A stretch of DNA of 51,689 nucleotides, from the IMG/VR virus record IMGVR_UViG_3300042465_003036, positions 1 to 51,689 of that record, one strand, 5' to 3'. Made by a program: the position numbers and the translations under genes. The notes beneath the pieces were generated by a model. It was not told the DNA's origin. It worked only from the letters and a program-made list of their open reading frames with translations, and searched no databases. The DNA comes from a virus. Positions 1-9,105 of this stretch are shown here, piece by piece (positions within the stretch are counted from its first letter, which is position 1; each line of letters starts with the position of its first letter).

Positions 1-278
1 GTTATGAAAATGTTAAAGAAGATTTTGAATTATATTCCCAACTCTTATCCCGAAATGGAATTATTTCTATTCACGATACTGACCCTAATTTTGCGGATAG
101 TTACTTAGTTACAAACGAAGTTAAAGATAGAAATGACCACGAAGATTGGAATGGTCCTATTCAGTTTGTAAAAGAATTAAAAGAAAATCCAAAATGGGAA
201 ACATTTGATTTATTTAACTTTGGAATAGTAAAAAATAAACCATCATCAACAGGTCTTACATTAGTTAGAAGAAAATGA
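1..278 (+). CDS. class I SAM-dependent methyltransferase, C-terminal part (5' truncated by window edge)
   Basis: The reading frame is open from base 3 to the TGA at 276-278, about 91 residues. It contains a D-F-E-L-Y-S segment followed by a strand-turn 'GIISIHDTD', which is typical of the late beta-strand of Methyltransf_24/CmcI-type methyltransferases that accompany sugar-biosynthesis genes. The SAM-binding N-terminal half lies outside the window, so substrate and catalytic residues cannot be judged. The stop overlaps the next start as ATGA, placing it in the same operon as the glycosyltransferase that follows. The family assignment rests on this C-terminal signature only. Confidence 0.6.
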   Translation, partial: YENVKEDFELYSQLLSRNGIISIHDTDPNFADSYLVTNEVKDRNDHEDWNGPIQFVKELKENPKWETFDLFNFGIVKNKPSSTGLTLVRRK

Positions 279-1123
279 TTAGATTAGTTACAGTAACAGG
301 TTCTAGAACAACAACATTAAAACATATGTTAAACCACTATACAGATATGGTGGATGAAATGCATATCGTTGTGTATGATTGGGAAGAGCAATCCAATTTA
401 GCAGAGGTTCAAAATATCGTATCTCAATTTCGAAATGCTAAAATAGTAAAAGTAGTAGTTGAAGAATTATATAATTGGGAAAAAGTAACTAAACTTTACA
501 ACGAAGTTAAATCCTCGCATCCTAATGATTGGTGGGTAATATCAGATGATGATGAGTTTCACTCTTATTCGTATTCACTTAAATCTATTATAGCAGCTTG
601 CGATATGAATGGATGGGATATGGTTAGAGGTGGATTCGTAGATAGAATTGGTGTAGATGGGGAGATGGTTGAGTTATTAGATACAGATGATATATTCGAA
701 AAGTTTCCATATGCTGGATTTTTTAGACACCCATTAAGTGGTGCAAATCCTAATAAGATTTGTATTGCAAAAGGATATGTTGAGATTACAAACGGACAAC
801 ATTATGCAAAGATAGATGGACATACAACTTGGAAATGGCAAGGTTGGAAGCATCCTTTAATTGCACCAATTGAAATGTATAATGTACAAGTTCATCATTT
901 TAAATGGGATAGTACTTGCGCGGGTAGAATTAGGCACGTTGCAAATCAAAATAAAGATTACTCATATTCGGAAGAATACAGAGTTATGTATAGAGCATTA
1001 TCAAAGTATAGATTTAAATTACCATTAGATGATGAAAGGTTTGGGTTTGAATTATCACCAACTTATCATTATTTAGGGTATTCAAAGTGGGAACAATTAA
1101 TTAAACAAATAATATCAATATGA
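275..1123 (+). CDS. GT-A type glycosyltransferase (family 2-like)
   Basis: A 282-residue protein starting at an ATG that overlaps the previous stop by 4 nt. It begins with a beta strand (IRLVTVTGSR) and has an acidic DDDEF motif at residues 91-95 at the end of a hydrophobic strand (WWVIS). That is the expected DxD metal/nucleotide-sugar site of a GT-A fold. Conserved His/Trp clusters (HHFKW near residue 208) lie in the C-terminal half. There is no signal peptide or membrane segment, so it is probably cytoplasmic and transfers a sugar from a nucleotide donor. Acceptor and sugar are unknown. The assignment is to fold class rather than to a specific activity. Confidence 0.6.
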   Translation: MIRLVTVTGSRTTTLKHMLNHYTDMVDEMHIVVYDWEEQSNLAEVQNIVSQFRNAKIVKVVVEELYNWEKVTKLYNEVKSSHPNDWWVISDDDEFHSYSYSLKSIIAACDMNGWDMVRGGFVDRIGVDGEMVELLDTDDIFEKFPYAGFFRHPLSGANPNKICIAKGYVEITNGQHYAKIDGHTTWKWQGWKHPLIAPIEMYNVQVHHFKWDSTCAGRIRHVANQNKDYSYSEEYRVMYRALSKYRFKLPLDDERFGFELSPTYHYLGYSKWEQLIKQIISI

Positions 1124-1308
1124 CAGAAGAACAATTTGAATTAGAAAAAAAGAAAGTAAAAGCATTAGAAAAAATTGCTTCTACATTAGATGCGCTTACA
1201 GTTTGGTTTGAAGAAATTGACAAACAAGAGTGGAGTGATAGAGCACAATATTATTTAGCTGAATGGCATAAAGTAGCAAAACCAAAAGACCCAACAATTG
1301 ATGGATAG
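1120..1308 (+). CDS. small helical hypothetical protein
   Basis: A 62-residue charged protein rich in Lys and Glu. A first amphipathic helix (about residues 3-33) is followed by a Trp-rich second segment (VWFEEIDKQEWSDR), and there is no Cys. Its ATG overlaps the preceding TGA (ATGA) and its stop overlaps the next ATG by 8 nt, so it is translated as part of the operon and is not a chance ORF. I do not recognise a named family. It could be a small adaptor for the glycosyltransferases on either side. It lacks the features expected of a radical-SAM peptide substrate, such as a leader/core break or a Cys/Gly-rich core. Confidence 0.6.
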   Translation: MTEEQFELEKKKVKALEKIASTLDALTVWFEEIDKQEWSDRAQYYLAEWHKVAKPKDPTIDG

Positions 1309-2731
1309 ACATAGACTTGGTGTTATTGTTCCATATAGAAGAAGAGAAACTCAATTAAAGGTGTTTTTGGATTATATGTCCAATTACCTAATCTCTCGTA
1401 ATATAGAACATAAAATCATCATAGTTGACCAGGATGATGCAAAACAATTTAATAGAGGAACATTACTTAATATAGGATTTAATTATGCTTTAAAAGCTAG
1501 ATGTGATTATGTAGTGTTCCACGATATTGATATGTTGCCAGTTGATGTAGATTATTCGTATTCGGATAAACCACTACATCTTGCAACTAATTTTGTGTTA
1601 GAAAACAATGAGAAAAAAAGAGATACTTTTCAAGAATATTTTGGTGGAGTTACATTATTTCCAGTAAAAGATTTTGAAAAAATAAATGGTTACTCTAACA
1701 AATATTGGGGATGGGGATTTGAAGATACTGATTTGTTATTAAGATGTAAAGTTAATAAAGTTGATTTAGACACATTTAAAATTCGTAATATAGGTAGAAA
1801 GGGAAAAGCATTAAAGTTTAATGGTATCGATTCATATATTGAATGTAATAATGTTATTAACTTAAATAATAATGCAACCTTTTTTATAAATTTTTATCCA
1901 GAAGAAAAACCATTAGACCATACAAAACCAACCGATGAGTTTACTGTATTTAGTATTCCTGGTTGGGATTTTGCTATTTGTTATAATTCATTTTCTAGGT
2001 ATAATTTTTGTGCATTCGATACAGAACATAATTCGTATTTTATAAATTCAGAAATAAAACCAAGATACAAAACAACTATTGCAGTAGTATTAGATAAAAC
2101 CGAAAATACAATTAGATTATATCAGGATGGTGTTTTTATTGGCAAAACTGAAAAGTTTAAAAGATTACATTTTTATAGAAAAGAACCAAAATTTTATTTA
2201 GGAGCAGGTAAACCTGGAAGAGAAACTATACCAAATCATTTTAAAGGTACAATATCTACTTTTGCATATTTTGATGATGTTTTATCAGATGAAGAAATAT
2301 TAGAAATTTCAACAAATGAAACAAAATCATTAATGAAACCTTTTGGTAATTATAAATCAAATAATTCTTTAAAAACGTATTTTGATGCAAATGTAATAGA
2401 ATATTATACTTTATTAGATATAACAAATAGTGGATTAGAAGGTAAAATTGTAAATTGTGAAATAGTTGATGAGGAATATCCAGAATTTACAGAAGTTAAA
2501 ATACCTCATAGAAGACAATGTACTTTTAGATTATTAAAACACGAAGAAAATGGATTTTTAGGAAATGGGTGGAAAGACCAGTCTACAAGATGGAATCAGT
2601 TAAGATTTCAAAATGAAGTTTTTCACAATTATGAATTAATAAAAAACGATGGATTATCAACTTTGGAATTTATTGAACATAGTAAATTTCATCATAGTAA
2701 TAAAATAATGCATATTAATGTAGGAATATGA
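1301..2731 (+). CDS. GT7-type (beta-1,4-galactosyltransferase-like) glycosyltransferase with inserted LamG domain
   Basis: A 476-residue protein. I chose the ATG at 1301 over an in-frame TTG at 1298. Residues 1-150 carry the GT7 signatures in order: VPYRRR, FNRG (50-53), the DxD-like HDIDMLP (74-80), EYFGG (112-116), INGYSN (128-133) and WGWGFED (136-142). Residues about 167-345 look like a LamG/concanavalin-A lectin fold: FNGIDSYIE at the start, VVLDKTENTIRLYQDG in the middle, and a closing FKGTISTFAYFDDVLSDEEI. The GT7 fold then resumes near residue 402 (PHRR...) and ends with NDGLSTLEF, the C-terminal motif of galactosyltransferases. The lectin-like module therefore interrupts the catalytic domain. 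It probably transfers a hexose, with LamG contacting a glycan. Confidence 0.8.
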   Translation: MDRHRLGVIVPYRRRETQLKVFLDYMSNYLISRNIEHKIIIVDQDDAKQFNRGTLLNIGFNYALKARCDYVVFHDIDMLPVDVDYSYSDKPLHLATNFVLENNEKKRDTFQEYFGGVTLFPVKDFEKINGYSNKYWGWGFEDTDLLLRCKVNKVDLDTFKIRNIGRKGKALKFNGIDSYIECNNVINLNNNATFFINFYPEEKPLDHTKPTDEFTVFSIPGWDFAICYNSFSRYNFCAFDTEHNSYFINSEIKPRYKTTIAVVLDKTENTIRLYQDGVFIGKTEKFKRLHFYRKEPKFYLGAGKPGRETIPNHFKGTISTFAYFDDVLSDEEILEISTNETKSLMKPFGNYKSNNSLKTYFDANVIEYYTLLDITNSGLEGKIVNCEIVDEEYPEFTEVKIPHRRQCTFRLLKHEENGFLGNGWKDQSTRWNQLRFQNEVFHNYELIKNDGLSTLEFIEHSKFHHSNKIMHINVGI

Positions 2732-4143
2732 CGAAACATAAATTAGGTGTATGTGTTCCATATAGAAATAGAGAACAACATTTAAAACAATTTATACCAA
2801 CGGTTTCTAAATTTTTAAAAGAAGCCAATATTGATTTTAAAATATATTTTGCACATCAAGTAGATGATAAGTTGTTTAACAGAGGTGCTATGAAAAATAT
2901 AGCAGCTAAACACGCATTTGAAGATGGATGTGATTACATTGTATGGCACGATATAGATATGGTTCCAGAGGATGACACTTGCGATTATTCGTTTCCTAAT
3001 GATAACCCCCAACACATAGCAGTTCGTATCTCACAATCAGATTATCAACTAAAATACGAAGAGTATTTCGGTGGTGCAGTTATATTCTCAAAAGAACAAG
3101 TAGAAAGAACAAATGGTTATTCTAACGATTATTGGGATTGGGGTATGGAGGATGATGACTTATTTTGGAGATGTGTAAAAGAAGGATATGCTAATAAAAC
3201 AAAATTAGAATATAGTGAGGAAAGAGTTGTAGGATATTTTAATGGTATTGATTCAAAAATAAAATTCAGACCTTCAATTGAACAAAGAGAGTGTTTATCA
3301 AAATCTCACACAATTTCTGTATTAGTAAAGGCAGACCAACAAATAGAAAAAGTTCCTATTTGGTTAATTGGAGATTCTGAAAGACAATTTGTAGAGTATC
3401 CAATATTCAGAAAACCTGGTTACGATTGGGGATTATCATTTAATAATAGTAGAGCATATACAATGCAACTTTGGGATAGAACCAAACAACATTTATATCA
3501 ATGGATTAAACGATATGAAAATCAATGGAGTTGGGTAACAATGGCAGTTGATAATGATAATAAAAAAATACATTTTTATTTAAACGGAAAAGAAAGTGAT
3601 GCAAGATTAGGTACTGGTACTCAATCTCCATTGCATTTTACTGAAAATTTAAAAAGATATGGGTTTGAGCCGTTTTGTATTGGATATTCTAAATCCCCTA
3701 CCGAATCATATTTTAAAGGTGCTATTGCTGAAATAAAATTATGGGATAGATGTTTATCTCCAATAGAAATAAAAAATCTACACACTAATACTCCAGAAGA
3801 AAATTTAGTATTGGATATTTGTACTATGGCGTTAGATTTTGGAGAATCTACAAATGTTGAATATAAAAATGAACTCATTGAAATTCCTCACACCATATTA
3901 CCGCATAGAAGAAATGGAAAATTCTTATGTTTACCACATAGAACAGAGGGGTTAATTAATGTGGGTGGTATTGAAAAATGGGCAAAGGGAGAAACAACTG
4001 CCAGAAACGAAAGAAGATATGTTTTAGAAATGCAACAAGATAAAATTGATTATAAAAACGATGGTTTGAGTACATTAAAATACGAATTAGTTAATATAGA
4101 ACAATTGGATGAAAATTCGGTTATGATAAATGTAAAATTATAG
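2728..4143 (+). CDS. GT7-type glycosyltransferase with inserted LamG domain (paralogue of preceding gene)
   Basis: A 471-residue protein overlapping the preceding stop by 4 nt (ATGA). It has the same architecture: VPYRNRE, FNRG (50-53), HDIDMVP (74-80), EYFGG (112-116), TNGYSN (128-133) and a WDWGMEDDD acidic motif (136-144). A LamG-like insert spans about residues 168-375 (FNGIDSKI, VDNDNKKIHFYLNG, FKGAIAEIKLWDRCLSP). The GT7 tail follows with PHRR, a basic RNERR stretch and NDGLSTLKYEL. The two copies are colinear but well diverged, so the duplication is old, and they may add different sugars or act on different acceptors. There is no signal peptide. Confidence 0.8.
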   Translation: MTKHKLGVCVPYRNREQHLKQFIPTVSKFLKEANIDFKIYFAHQVDDKLFNRGAMKNIAAKHAFEDGCDYIVWHDIDMVPEDDTCDYSFPNDNPQHIAVRISQSDYQLKYEEYFGGAVIFSKEQVERTNGYSNDYWDWGMEDDDLFWRCVKEGYANKTKLEYSEERVVGYFNGIDSKIKFRPSIEQRECLSKSHTISVLVKADQQIEKVPIWLIGDSERQFVEYPIFRKPGYDWGLSFNNSRAYTMQLWDRTKQHLYQWIKRYENQWSWVTMAVDNDNKKIHFYLNGKESDARLGTGTQSPLHFTENLKRYGFEPFCIGYSKSPTESYFKGAIAEIKLWDRCLSPIEIKNLHTNTPEENLVLDICTMALDFGESTNVEYKNELIEIPHTILPHRRNGKFLCLPHRTEGLINVGGIEKWAKGETTARNERRYVLEMQQDKIDYKNDGLSTLKYELVNIEQLDENSVMINVKL

Positions 4144-5535
4144 ATGCAAAATAATATATTTGAAGAAACAAAAAAAAGTTTAGATTCAGTAGGTTGTGGG
4201 TTTTGTTTAGCAAAATGGACACAGGTAACCATGCACTTACAAACTGGTCTTAATCACTCTTGCCACCACCCAACTGCTCATAAAATTCCAATAGCAGAAA
4301 TACAACGAAATCCATCCGCACTTCATAATACTAAATTTAAAAAGTATAAGAGAAAAGAAATGTTAGATGGTAAAAGACCAGAAGAATGTGATTACTGTTG
4401 GAATATTGAAGATAATTCGGATAATTATTCCGATAGAATTTATAAATCATCGGAACCCTGGTCTAAACCACATTTAGATGAAATTATACAATCAGATTGG
4501 AGAGCGGATTTTAATCCAAGATATGTTGAAGTTAGTTTTTCTAATACTTGTAATTTTAAGTGTTCATATTGTGGACCTGAATATTCATCACAATGGTTGC
4601 AAGAAGTAAAACAATTAGGAGGGTATCCAACTACAGATTCATTTAACAGTTACGGTAAGTTAATTGAAAAAAATAGATTGCCAATATTACAAAGTGAATA
4701 CAATCCTTTTGTTGAAGCATTTTGGAAATGGTGGCCTGAATTATATTCTGATTTAAATACATTTAGAATTACCGGTGGAGAACCACTTTTATCAAAAGAT
4801 ACTTGGAAAGTTTTGGATTATATATTAGAACACCCAAATCCAAACAAAGAATTAAAATTGGCAATTAATTCAAATTTAGGAGTTACCGATGAACTAATTG
4901 ATAAATTAATTCAAAAATTAGACAGAATAATTTCGGAAGATAGAATTAAAGAAGTTATTATTTTTACATCAGTTGATGCATATGGTGAACAAGCTGAATA
5001 TATTCGTAATGGTTTGAATTTTAATAAATTTTGGGATAATGTAAACAAAGTACTTTATAAATTACCAAAAGTTACAATAACCATAATGTCTACTTATAAT
5101 ATTTTAAGTCCATTTAGTTATAATAAGTTAATAGAAAAAGTTTGGGAAACCAAAAAAGAACATCAAAATTTAGAAAGATATTGGCAACATCCTATATTAT
5201 TAGATACATCTTATTTAAGATTTCCACAACACCAAAGTGTTAAATTATTATTTGATAAACAAAAAGAACTTATATTAGATAATGCTAAAACTGCTTTATA
5301 TTTAGGTGTTCCAATTTTTACAAATACTCATATGGGAATGACCGAAGTTGAAACCGAAAAGATAAAACGAATATATGATTGGTCATTATCAAAAACGGAT
5401 GCAAATATTTTAAAAACAAATAGAAAAGATTTCGTAAAATTTGTAGATGAGCATGATAAAAGAAGAGGAACTAATTTCTTAAAAACATTTCCAGAATTAG
5501 AGGAGTTTTATAAAAAAATCAAATATGATAATTAA
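4144..5535 (+). CDS. radical SAM enzyme with N-terminal twitch-like domain (copy 1 of 5)
   Basis: A 463-residue protein starting one base after the preceding stop. The radical SAM cluster motif CNFKCSYC (Cys136, Cys140, Cys143) binds the [4Fe-4S] cluster that cleaves S-adenosylmethionine. The SAM-binding GGEP motif is at 211-214. The N-terminal Cys21, Cys40 and Cys82-x2-Cys85 form a second four-Cys set, as expected for an N-terminal 'twitch' auxiliary cluster (NCBIfam group of twitch-domain radical SAM proteins). A short helical tail ends in ...LKTFPELEEFYKK, which is shared with copies 2 and 3. The substrate is unknown. The context of glycosyltransferases and lectin-like proteins suggests a carbohydrate or glycoconjugate. 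Confidence 0.85.
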   Translation: MQNNIFEETKKSLDSVGCGFCLAKWTQVTMHLQTGLNHSCHHPTAHKIPIAEIQRNPSALHNTKFKKYKRKEMLDGKRPEECDYCWNIEDNSDNYSDRIYKSSEPWSKPHLDEIIQSDWRADFNPRYVEVSFSNTCNFKCSYCGPEYSSQWLQEVKQLGGYPTTDSFNSYGKLIEKNRLPILQSEYNPFVEAFWKWWPELYSDLNTFRITGGEPLLSKDTWKVLDYILEHPNPNKELKLAINSNLGVTDELIDKLIQKLDRIISEDRIKEVIIFTSVDAYGEQAEYIRNGLNFNKFWDNVNKVLYKLPKVTITIMSTYNILSPFSYNKLIEKVWETKKEHQNLERYWQHPILLDTSYLRFPQHQSVKLLFDKQKELILDNAKTALYLGVPIFTNTHMGMTEVETEKIKRIYDWSLSKTDANILKTNRKDFVKFVDEHDKRRGTNFLKTFPELEEFYKKIKYDN

Positions 5536-6184
5536 AGAAGGAGAACCTTGGTTGTTATGGCCAAATATGGTTTCATATGGAATAAATACGGGTGAGATTG
5601 GTAAAACTTTTGAGGGTGATACTGATTTTACGTTATCTATGAACATAAAAATATTAACAAAATCATCAGAAAAAAAAACAGTATTTGCAAAACTTCCAAA
5701 TTATATGGGGTTAGATATTGAGAAAGAAAACAATAATTTAATGTTGATTCTCAATTTAAATAAAAACGGAGAAACCGAATGGAAATATTTATTTTCTGAA
5801 ACAGAAATTGGTTATGATTTTAATTTATTATCGTTTAGATATAATAAAGTAAATCGTATATTAGATTTTTTAGTTAATGACATATCTGCTATAGAATATA
5901 AGTTAGAATATGATGAAGAGTTAAGTGTTGGATATGAACCACATATTTTGTTTGGTGGTGGTAATTTTCCACATAATGGATTTAACTTAAATTATTGTTC
6001 TTACGAATTAGATTTTTTAATGATTTCAAAAGAATATAAATCTTATAATCAGATATATAATATTAAGGAAGATGGTAATTTAGATACATCTATAATTGGT
6101 TTATATAATTTTAAAAAACATACCGATTATAAAGTTTTTGATAATTCACATAATTGCAACTTTTTACATAAAATAATTTATTAA
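5525..6184 (+). CDS. LamG/concanavalin A-like protein
   Basis: A 219-residue protein overlapping the preceding radical SAM gene by 11 nt and the next by 1 nt. The predicted structure is nearly all beta: alternating strands such as FTLSMNIKI, NNLMLILNLN and LLSFRYNKVNRILDFLVND, with an FGGGNFPHNG turn. This matches the LamG-like fold inserted in the two GT7 enzymes upstream, but without a catalytic part. There is no signal peptide, so it is likely intracellular or virion-associated. It lies between two radical SAM genes, which suggests it binds the same glycan or acts as an accessory factor. The fold assignment rests on pattern and on resemblance to the upstream inserts. Confidence 0.55.
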   Translation: MIIKEGEPWLLWPNMVSYGINTGEIGKTFEGDTDFTLSMNIKILTKSSEKKTVFAKLPNYMGLDIEKENNNLMLILNLNKNGETEWKYLFSETEIGYDFNLLSFRYNKVNRILDFLVNDISAIEYKLEYDEELSVGYEPHILFGGGNFPHNGFNLNYCSYELDFLMISKEYKSYNQIYNIKEDGNLDTSIIGLYNFKKHTDYKVFDNSHNCNFLHKIIY

Positions 6185-7752
6185 TGGGCATAATTGCTAA
6201 AAAACCAGAAGAGTCTTATCAAGAATATAGAGATAGAGTTGTAAATCCAATTTCTCCCGCATTTTGTGGAGCAAAGTGGTATAACGCTACGATATGGTTA
6301 GGGAACGGAACAACTGCAAGTTGTCATCACCCCCCTGCACATAAGATTCCATTAAATGAAGTTGCTATGAATTACAAAGCAATTCACAACACTCAATATA
6401 AAAAGCTAATCAGAAAGCAAATGCTTGAAGGGGTTAGACCAAAAGAGTGTGAATATTGTTGGAAGATAGAAGATTTAGGTAAGGATAATATCTCAGATAG
6501 AGTTCATAAATCTGTAATTTATACAGATGAGGAATTGGCTGAATGTAAATCTGCATTTAATTGGGAAAAAGATGTTGATTTAAAAACATTAGAAATTGCA
6601 TTTGACCCGAATTGTAATTTTGCTTGTTCATATTGTAATTCATCTTTTTCTACAAGTTGGCAAAATGATATAAAGAAAAACGGACCTTATCAAAATTTAG
6701 TATCAGATGGAGCAGGTGCGTTTCAACACGATGGTGCGCATGCAATGCCGTATGGTAAAAAGAATGAAGGTAATCCATACGTTGCTGCATTTTGGAAATG
6801 GTGGGAAGGAGAACTACAATACTCATTAAGAGAATTAAGAGTTACAGGTGGAGAGCCAACCATGTCACAAGATTTTTGGAAGTTAATGAAGTGGTGGGAA
6901 AATAATAAAGATTGTGAAGTTGAATTTGCAGTTAATTCAAACTTAGGTCAAAAACAAGAATTGTTTGAACAACTATTAAAAGCAAGTCATAACGTTAAAT
7001 CATTTCATTTATACACATCTTGTGAAGCAACTGGTAAAGATGCAGAATATATTAGAGATGGGTTAGTTTGGGAAGGTTGGTTAAAAAATATAGAACGAAT
7101 GTTATCCGAAGGTAATGTACAATCAATAAACTGTATGATGACAATTAACTCATTATGTTTATTTACCTTACCTGAATTTATGGATGAGATGTTAAAATTA
7201 AAAATTAAATATAAAACACAATCACCTGTTTGTTCATTTAATATTTTAAGATTTCCATCATTTCAAGCAATCGTAACTTTACCAAAAGAAATCCGTTTAG
7301 AAAGAGCAGATGCAATTGAAGCATGGATTAATAAAAATTGGGATGATGAAAAGAACGGATTTATTGAATGGGAAAAAGATAGTATGACAAGATTAGTTAC
7401 ATATATCAGACAAATAGAAACAGGTCATGCACATACTTCATCTTTACAAACTAGAGAAAGAGATTTTAAATCTTTTTATACTCAATATGATACTAGAAGG
7501 AAAAAGAATTTTGTTGAAACATTTCCACAATTAAAAGAATGGTGGGATTCTATTCCAGAAACTGTTATTAAACCACTTACAACGGTAGTAGATGGTGATG
7601 ATGCTAAATCGAATCGTTATGTTGATGAGGTGATGGCAACTGCTAAAAAAGAAGGTTGGGTGTTAAACCCACAATGGGCAAATCCTGGAGCACAAGATTA
7701 TGTAGAACCAGATATTCAAGATGATATGTTAGATTATATAAAAAACAACTAA
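6184..7752 (+). CDS. radical SAM enzyme with N-terminal twitch-like domain (copy 2 of 5)
   Basis: A 522-residue protein, the longest of the five. Radical SAM motif CNFACSYC (Cys144, Cys148, Cys151), GGEP at 222-225, and N-terminal auxiliary Cys28, Cys47 and Cys89-x2-Cys92. It shares with copy 1 the SCHHPPAHKIP segment, the ECEYCWKIED segment and the FWKWW block before GGEP, so these two are the closest pair. The extra length is a C-terminal extension of about 70 residues after the conserved TFPQLKEWW block, rich in Asp and Trp. The start overlaps the previous stop as TAATG. It is predicted to be a cytoplasmic Fe-S enzyme with unknown substrate. Confidence 0.85.
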   Translation: MGIIAKKPEESYQEYRDRVVNPISPAFCGAKWYNATIWLGNGTTASCHHPPAHKIPLNEVAMNYKAIHNTQYKKLIRKQMLEGVRPKECEYCWKIEDLGKDNISDRVHKSVIYTDEELAECKSAFNWEKDVDLKTLEIAFDPNCNFACSYCNSSFSTSWQNDIKKNGPYQNLVSDGAGAFQHDGAHAMPYGKKNEGNPYVAAFWKWWEGELQYSLRELRVTGGEPTMSQDFWKLMKWWENNKDCEVEFAVNSNLGQKQELFEQLLKASHNVKSFHLYTSCEATGKDAEYIRDGLVWEGWLKNIERMLSEGNVQSINCMMTINSLCLFTLPEFMDEMLKLKIKYKTQSPVCSFNILRFPSFQAIVTLPKEIRLERADAIEAWINKNWDDEKNGFIEWEKDSMTRLVTYIRQIETGHAHTSSLQTRERDFKSFYTQYDTRRKKNFVETFPQLKEWWDSIPETVIKPLTTVVDGDDAKSNRYVDEVMATAKKEGWVLNPQWANPGAQDYVEPDIQDDMLDYIKNN

Positions 7753-9105
7753 ATGGAAAATAATAATAGTAAAAGTATATTCCCAATAAAAACAAATACT
7801 TCATGCCAATTTAAATGGACTTGGAGTACATTGTTTTTATCGGTTGGTACATCATCAAGTTGCCATAGATGCAAAGGGTGGGATGTTACAGACCATATGC
7901 AAGATTTTCATAATCATCCTGGTAAATTGGAAGATAGAAAAAAAATGTTAGATGGTAAATGGCCTGGTAACGGTTGTGAATATTGTAAAAAAATTGAAGA
8001 TTCTGGTGGACAGAGTGAAAGAACAAGTTACATAAATGATTTGTTAGTAGCACCAAAAGAATTGGCAATAGACCCAAAAGAAATTAGAGTAACTCCAAGA
8101 ATATTGGAGGTATATTTTACAAATGTTTGTAATCAAAAATGTGTATATTGTTCTCCATTTTTCAGTTCGTTAATTCAAAATGAAATTGAAAAACACGGAC
8201 CTATGGAAACGGAATACGATTTAATGGGATTTAGAGCAGGAGATAAATATGAAAAATTAAAAGCAGATTTTTGGGTTTGGATGGAAAAAAATTCAAGAGA
8301 TTTATATCAATTTCAAATATTGGGTGGAGAACCAATGTATCAACCTGAGTTTGAAGAATGTTTGGAATTTTTTGAAAGACACGAACATCCAAATACAAAT
8401 TGGAAAATATTTAGTAATTTAAAACATAATCCAAAACAATTTAAACAAAAGATAGATAGAATATCTAAACTTATTTATTTAAAAAAGTTACAATCTTTTG
8501 AAATTGTATGTAGTATGGATAATTGGGGACCACAAGCTGAGTTTGCAAGAAGTGGTATGGATTTAAAAGAATGGGAACAAAACTTTAATATTTTATTAAA
8601 TTCACCAAAAGTAAGTATTTCTATACATTCAACTATTACACCGGTCACATTACCAACAATGGGTGATTTGTATAGAAAAATAATAGAATGGAGAAAAATC
8701 AGAACTGTTGATTTTGGATGGAATACTGTTGCAAATCCTACATTTATGAATCCAGAAATATTGGGTCACTATGCTTCTGATTTCTTTGATGATTTATTAT
8801 CAACTATACCAGAAGATGACCATAGAAAAGCATATTTAAAAGGATTTAAAACGCAAGTTGAAAATTTTGGTGTTGATAGACAGAGATTAAAACGATTAAG
8901 TGATTATTTAGATAAAATTGATATAAGGAGAAAAACGGATTGGAAATCATTATATCCCTGGCTAAATGATATATGTATAAAAGAAGATGTTCATTCTTTA
9001 CCATCTGTTGATTTATCTGATATTAAAACTGTAAAAAAACAAGAAGATATAATAGATATGTTAGATAATTTTAGAGATATGTCAGTTGAAAATAATTTAG
9101 TATGA
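7753..9105 (+). CDS. radical SAM enzyme with N-terminal twitch-like domain (copy 3 of 5)
   Basis: A 450-residue protein starting directly after the previous stop. Radical SAM motif CNQKCVYC (Cys126, Cys130, Cys133), GGEP at 191-194, and auxiliary Cys18, Cys37 (with an extra Cys40) and Cys75-x2-Cys78. The KMLDGKWPGNGCEYC segment aligns with MLDGKRPEECDYC of copy 1. It ends with a SLYPWLNDI block that corresponds to the TFPxL block of copies 1 and 2, then a short acidic tail. All catalytic motifs are intact. The order within the operon suggests stepwise action on one product, which is inference. Confidence 0.85.
   Translation: MENNNSKSIFPIKTNTSCQFKWTWSTLFLSVGTSSSCHRCKGWDVTDHMQDFHNHPGKLEDRKKMLDGKWPGNGCEYCKKIEDSGGQSERTSYINDLLVAPKELAIDPKEIRVTPRILEVYFTNVCNQKCVYCSPFFSSLIQNEIEKHGPMETEYDLMGFRAGDKYEKLKADFWVWMEKNSRDLYQFQILGGEPMYQPEFEECLEFFERHEHPNTNWKIFSNLKHNPKQFKQKIDRISKLIYLKKLQSFEIVCSMDNWGPQAEFARSGMDLKEWEQNFNILLNSPKVSISIHSTITPVTLPTMGDLYRKIIEWRKIRTVDFGWNTVANPTFMNPEILGHYASDFFDDLLSTIPEDDHRKAYLKGFKTQVENFGVDRQRLKRLSDYLDKIDIRRKTDWKSLYPWLNDICIKEDVHSLPSVDLSDIKTVKKQEDIIDMLDNFRDMSVENNLV

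Noticed and set aside
1298-1300. In-frame TTG as start of the first GT7 gene
   Set aside because: An ATG follows immediately at 1301 and gives the same protein less one residue; the ATG fits the ATG-dominated start pattern here.
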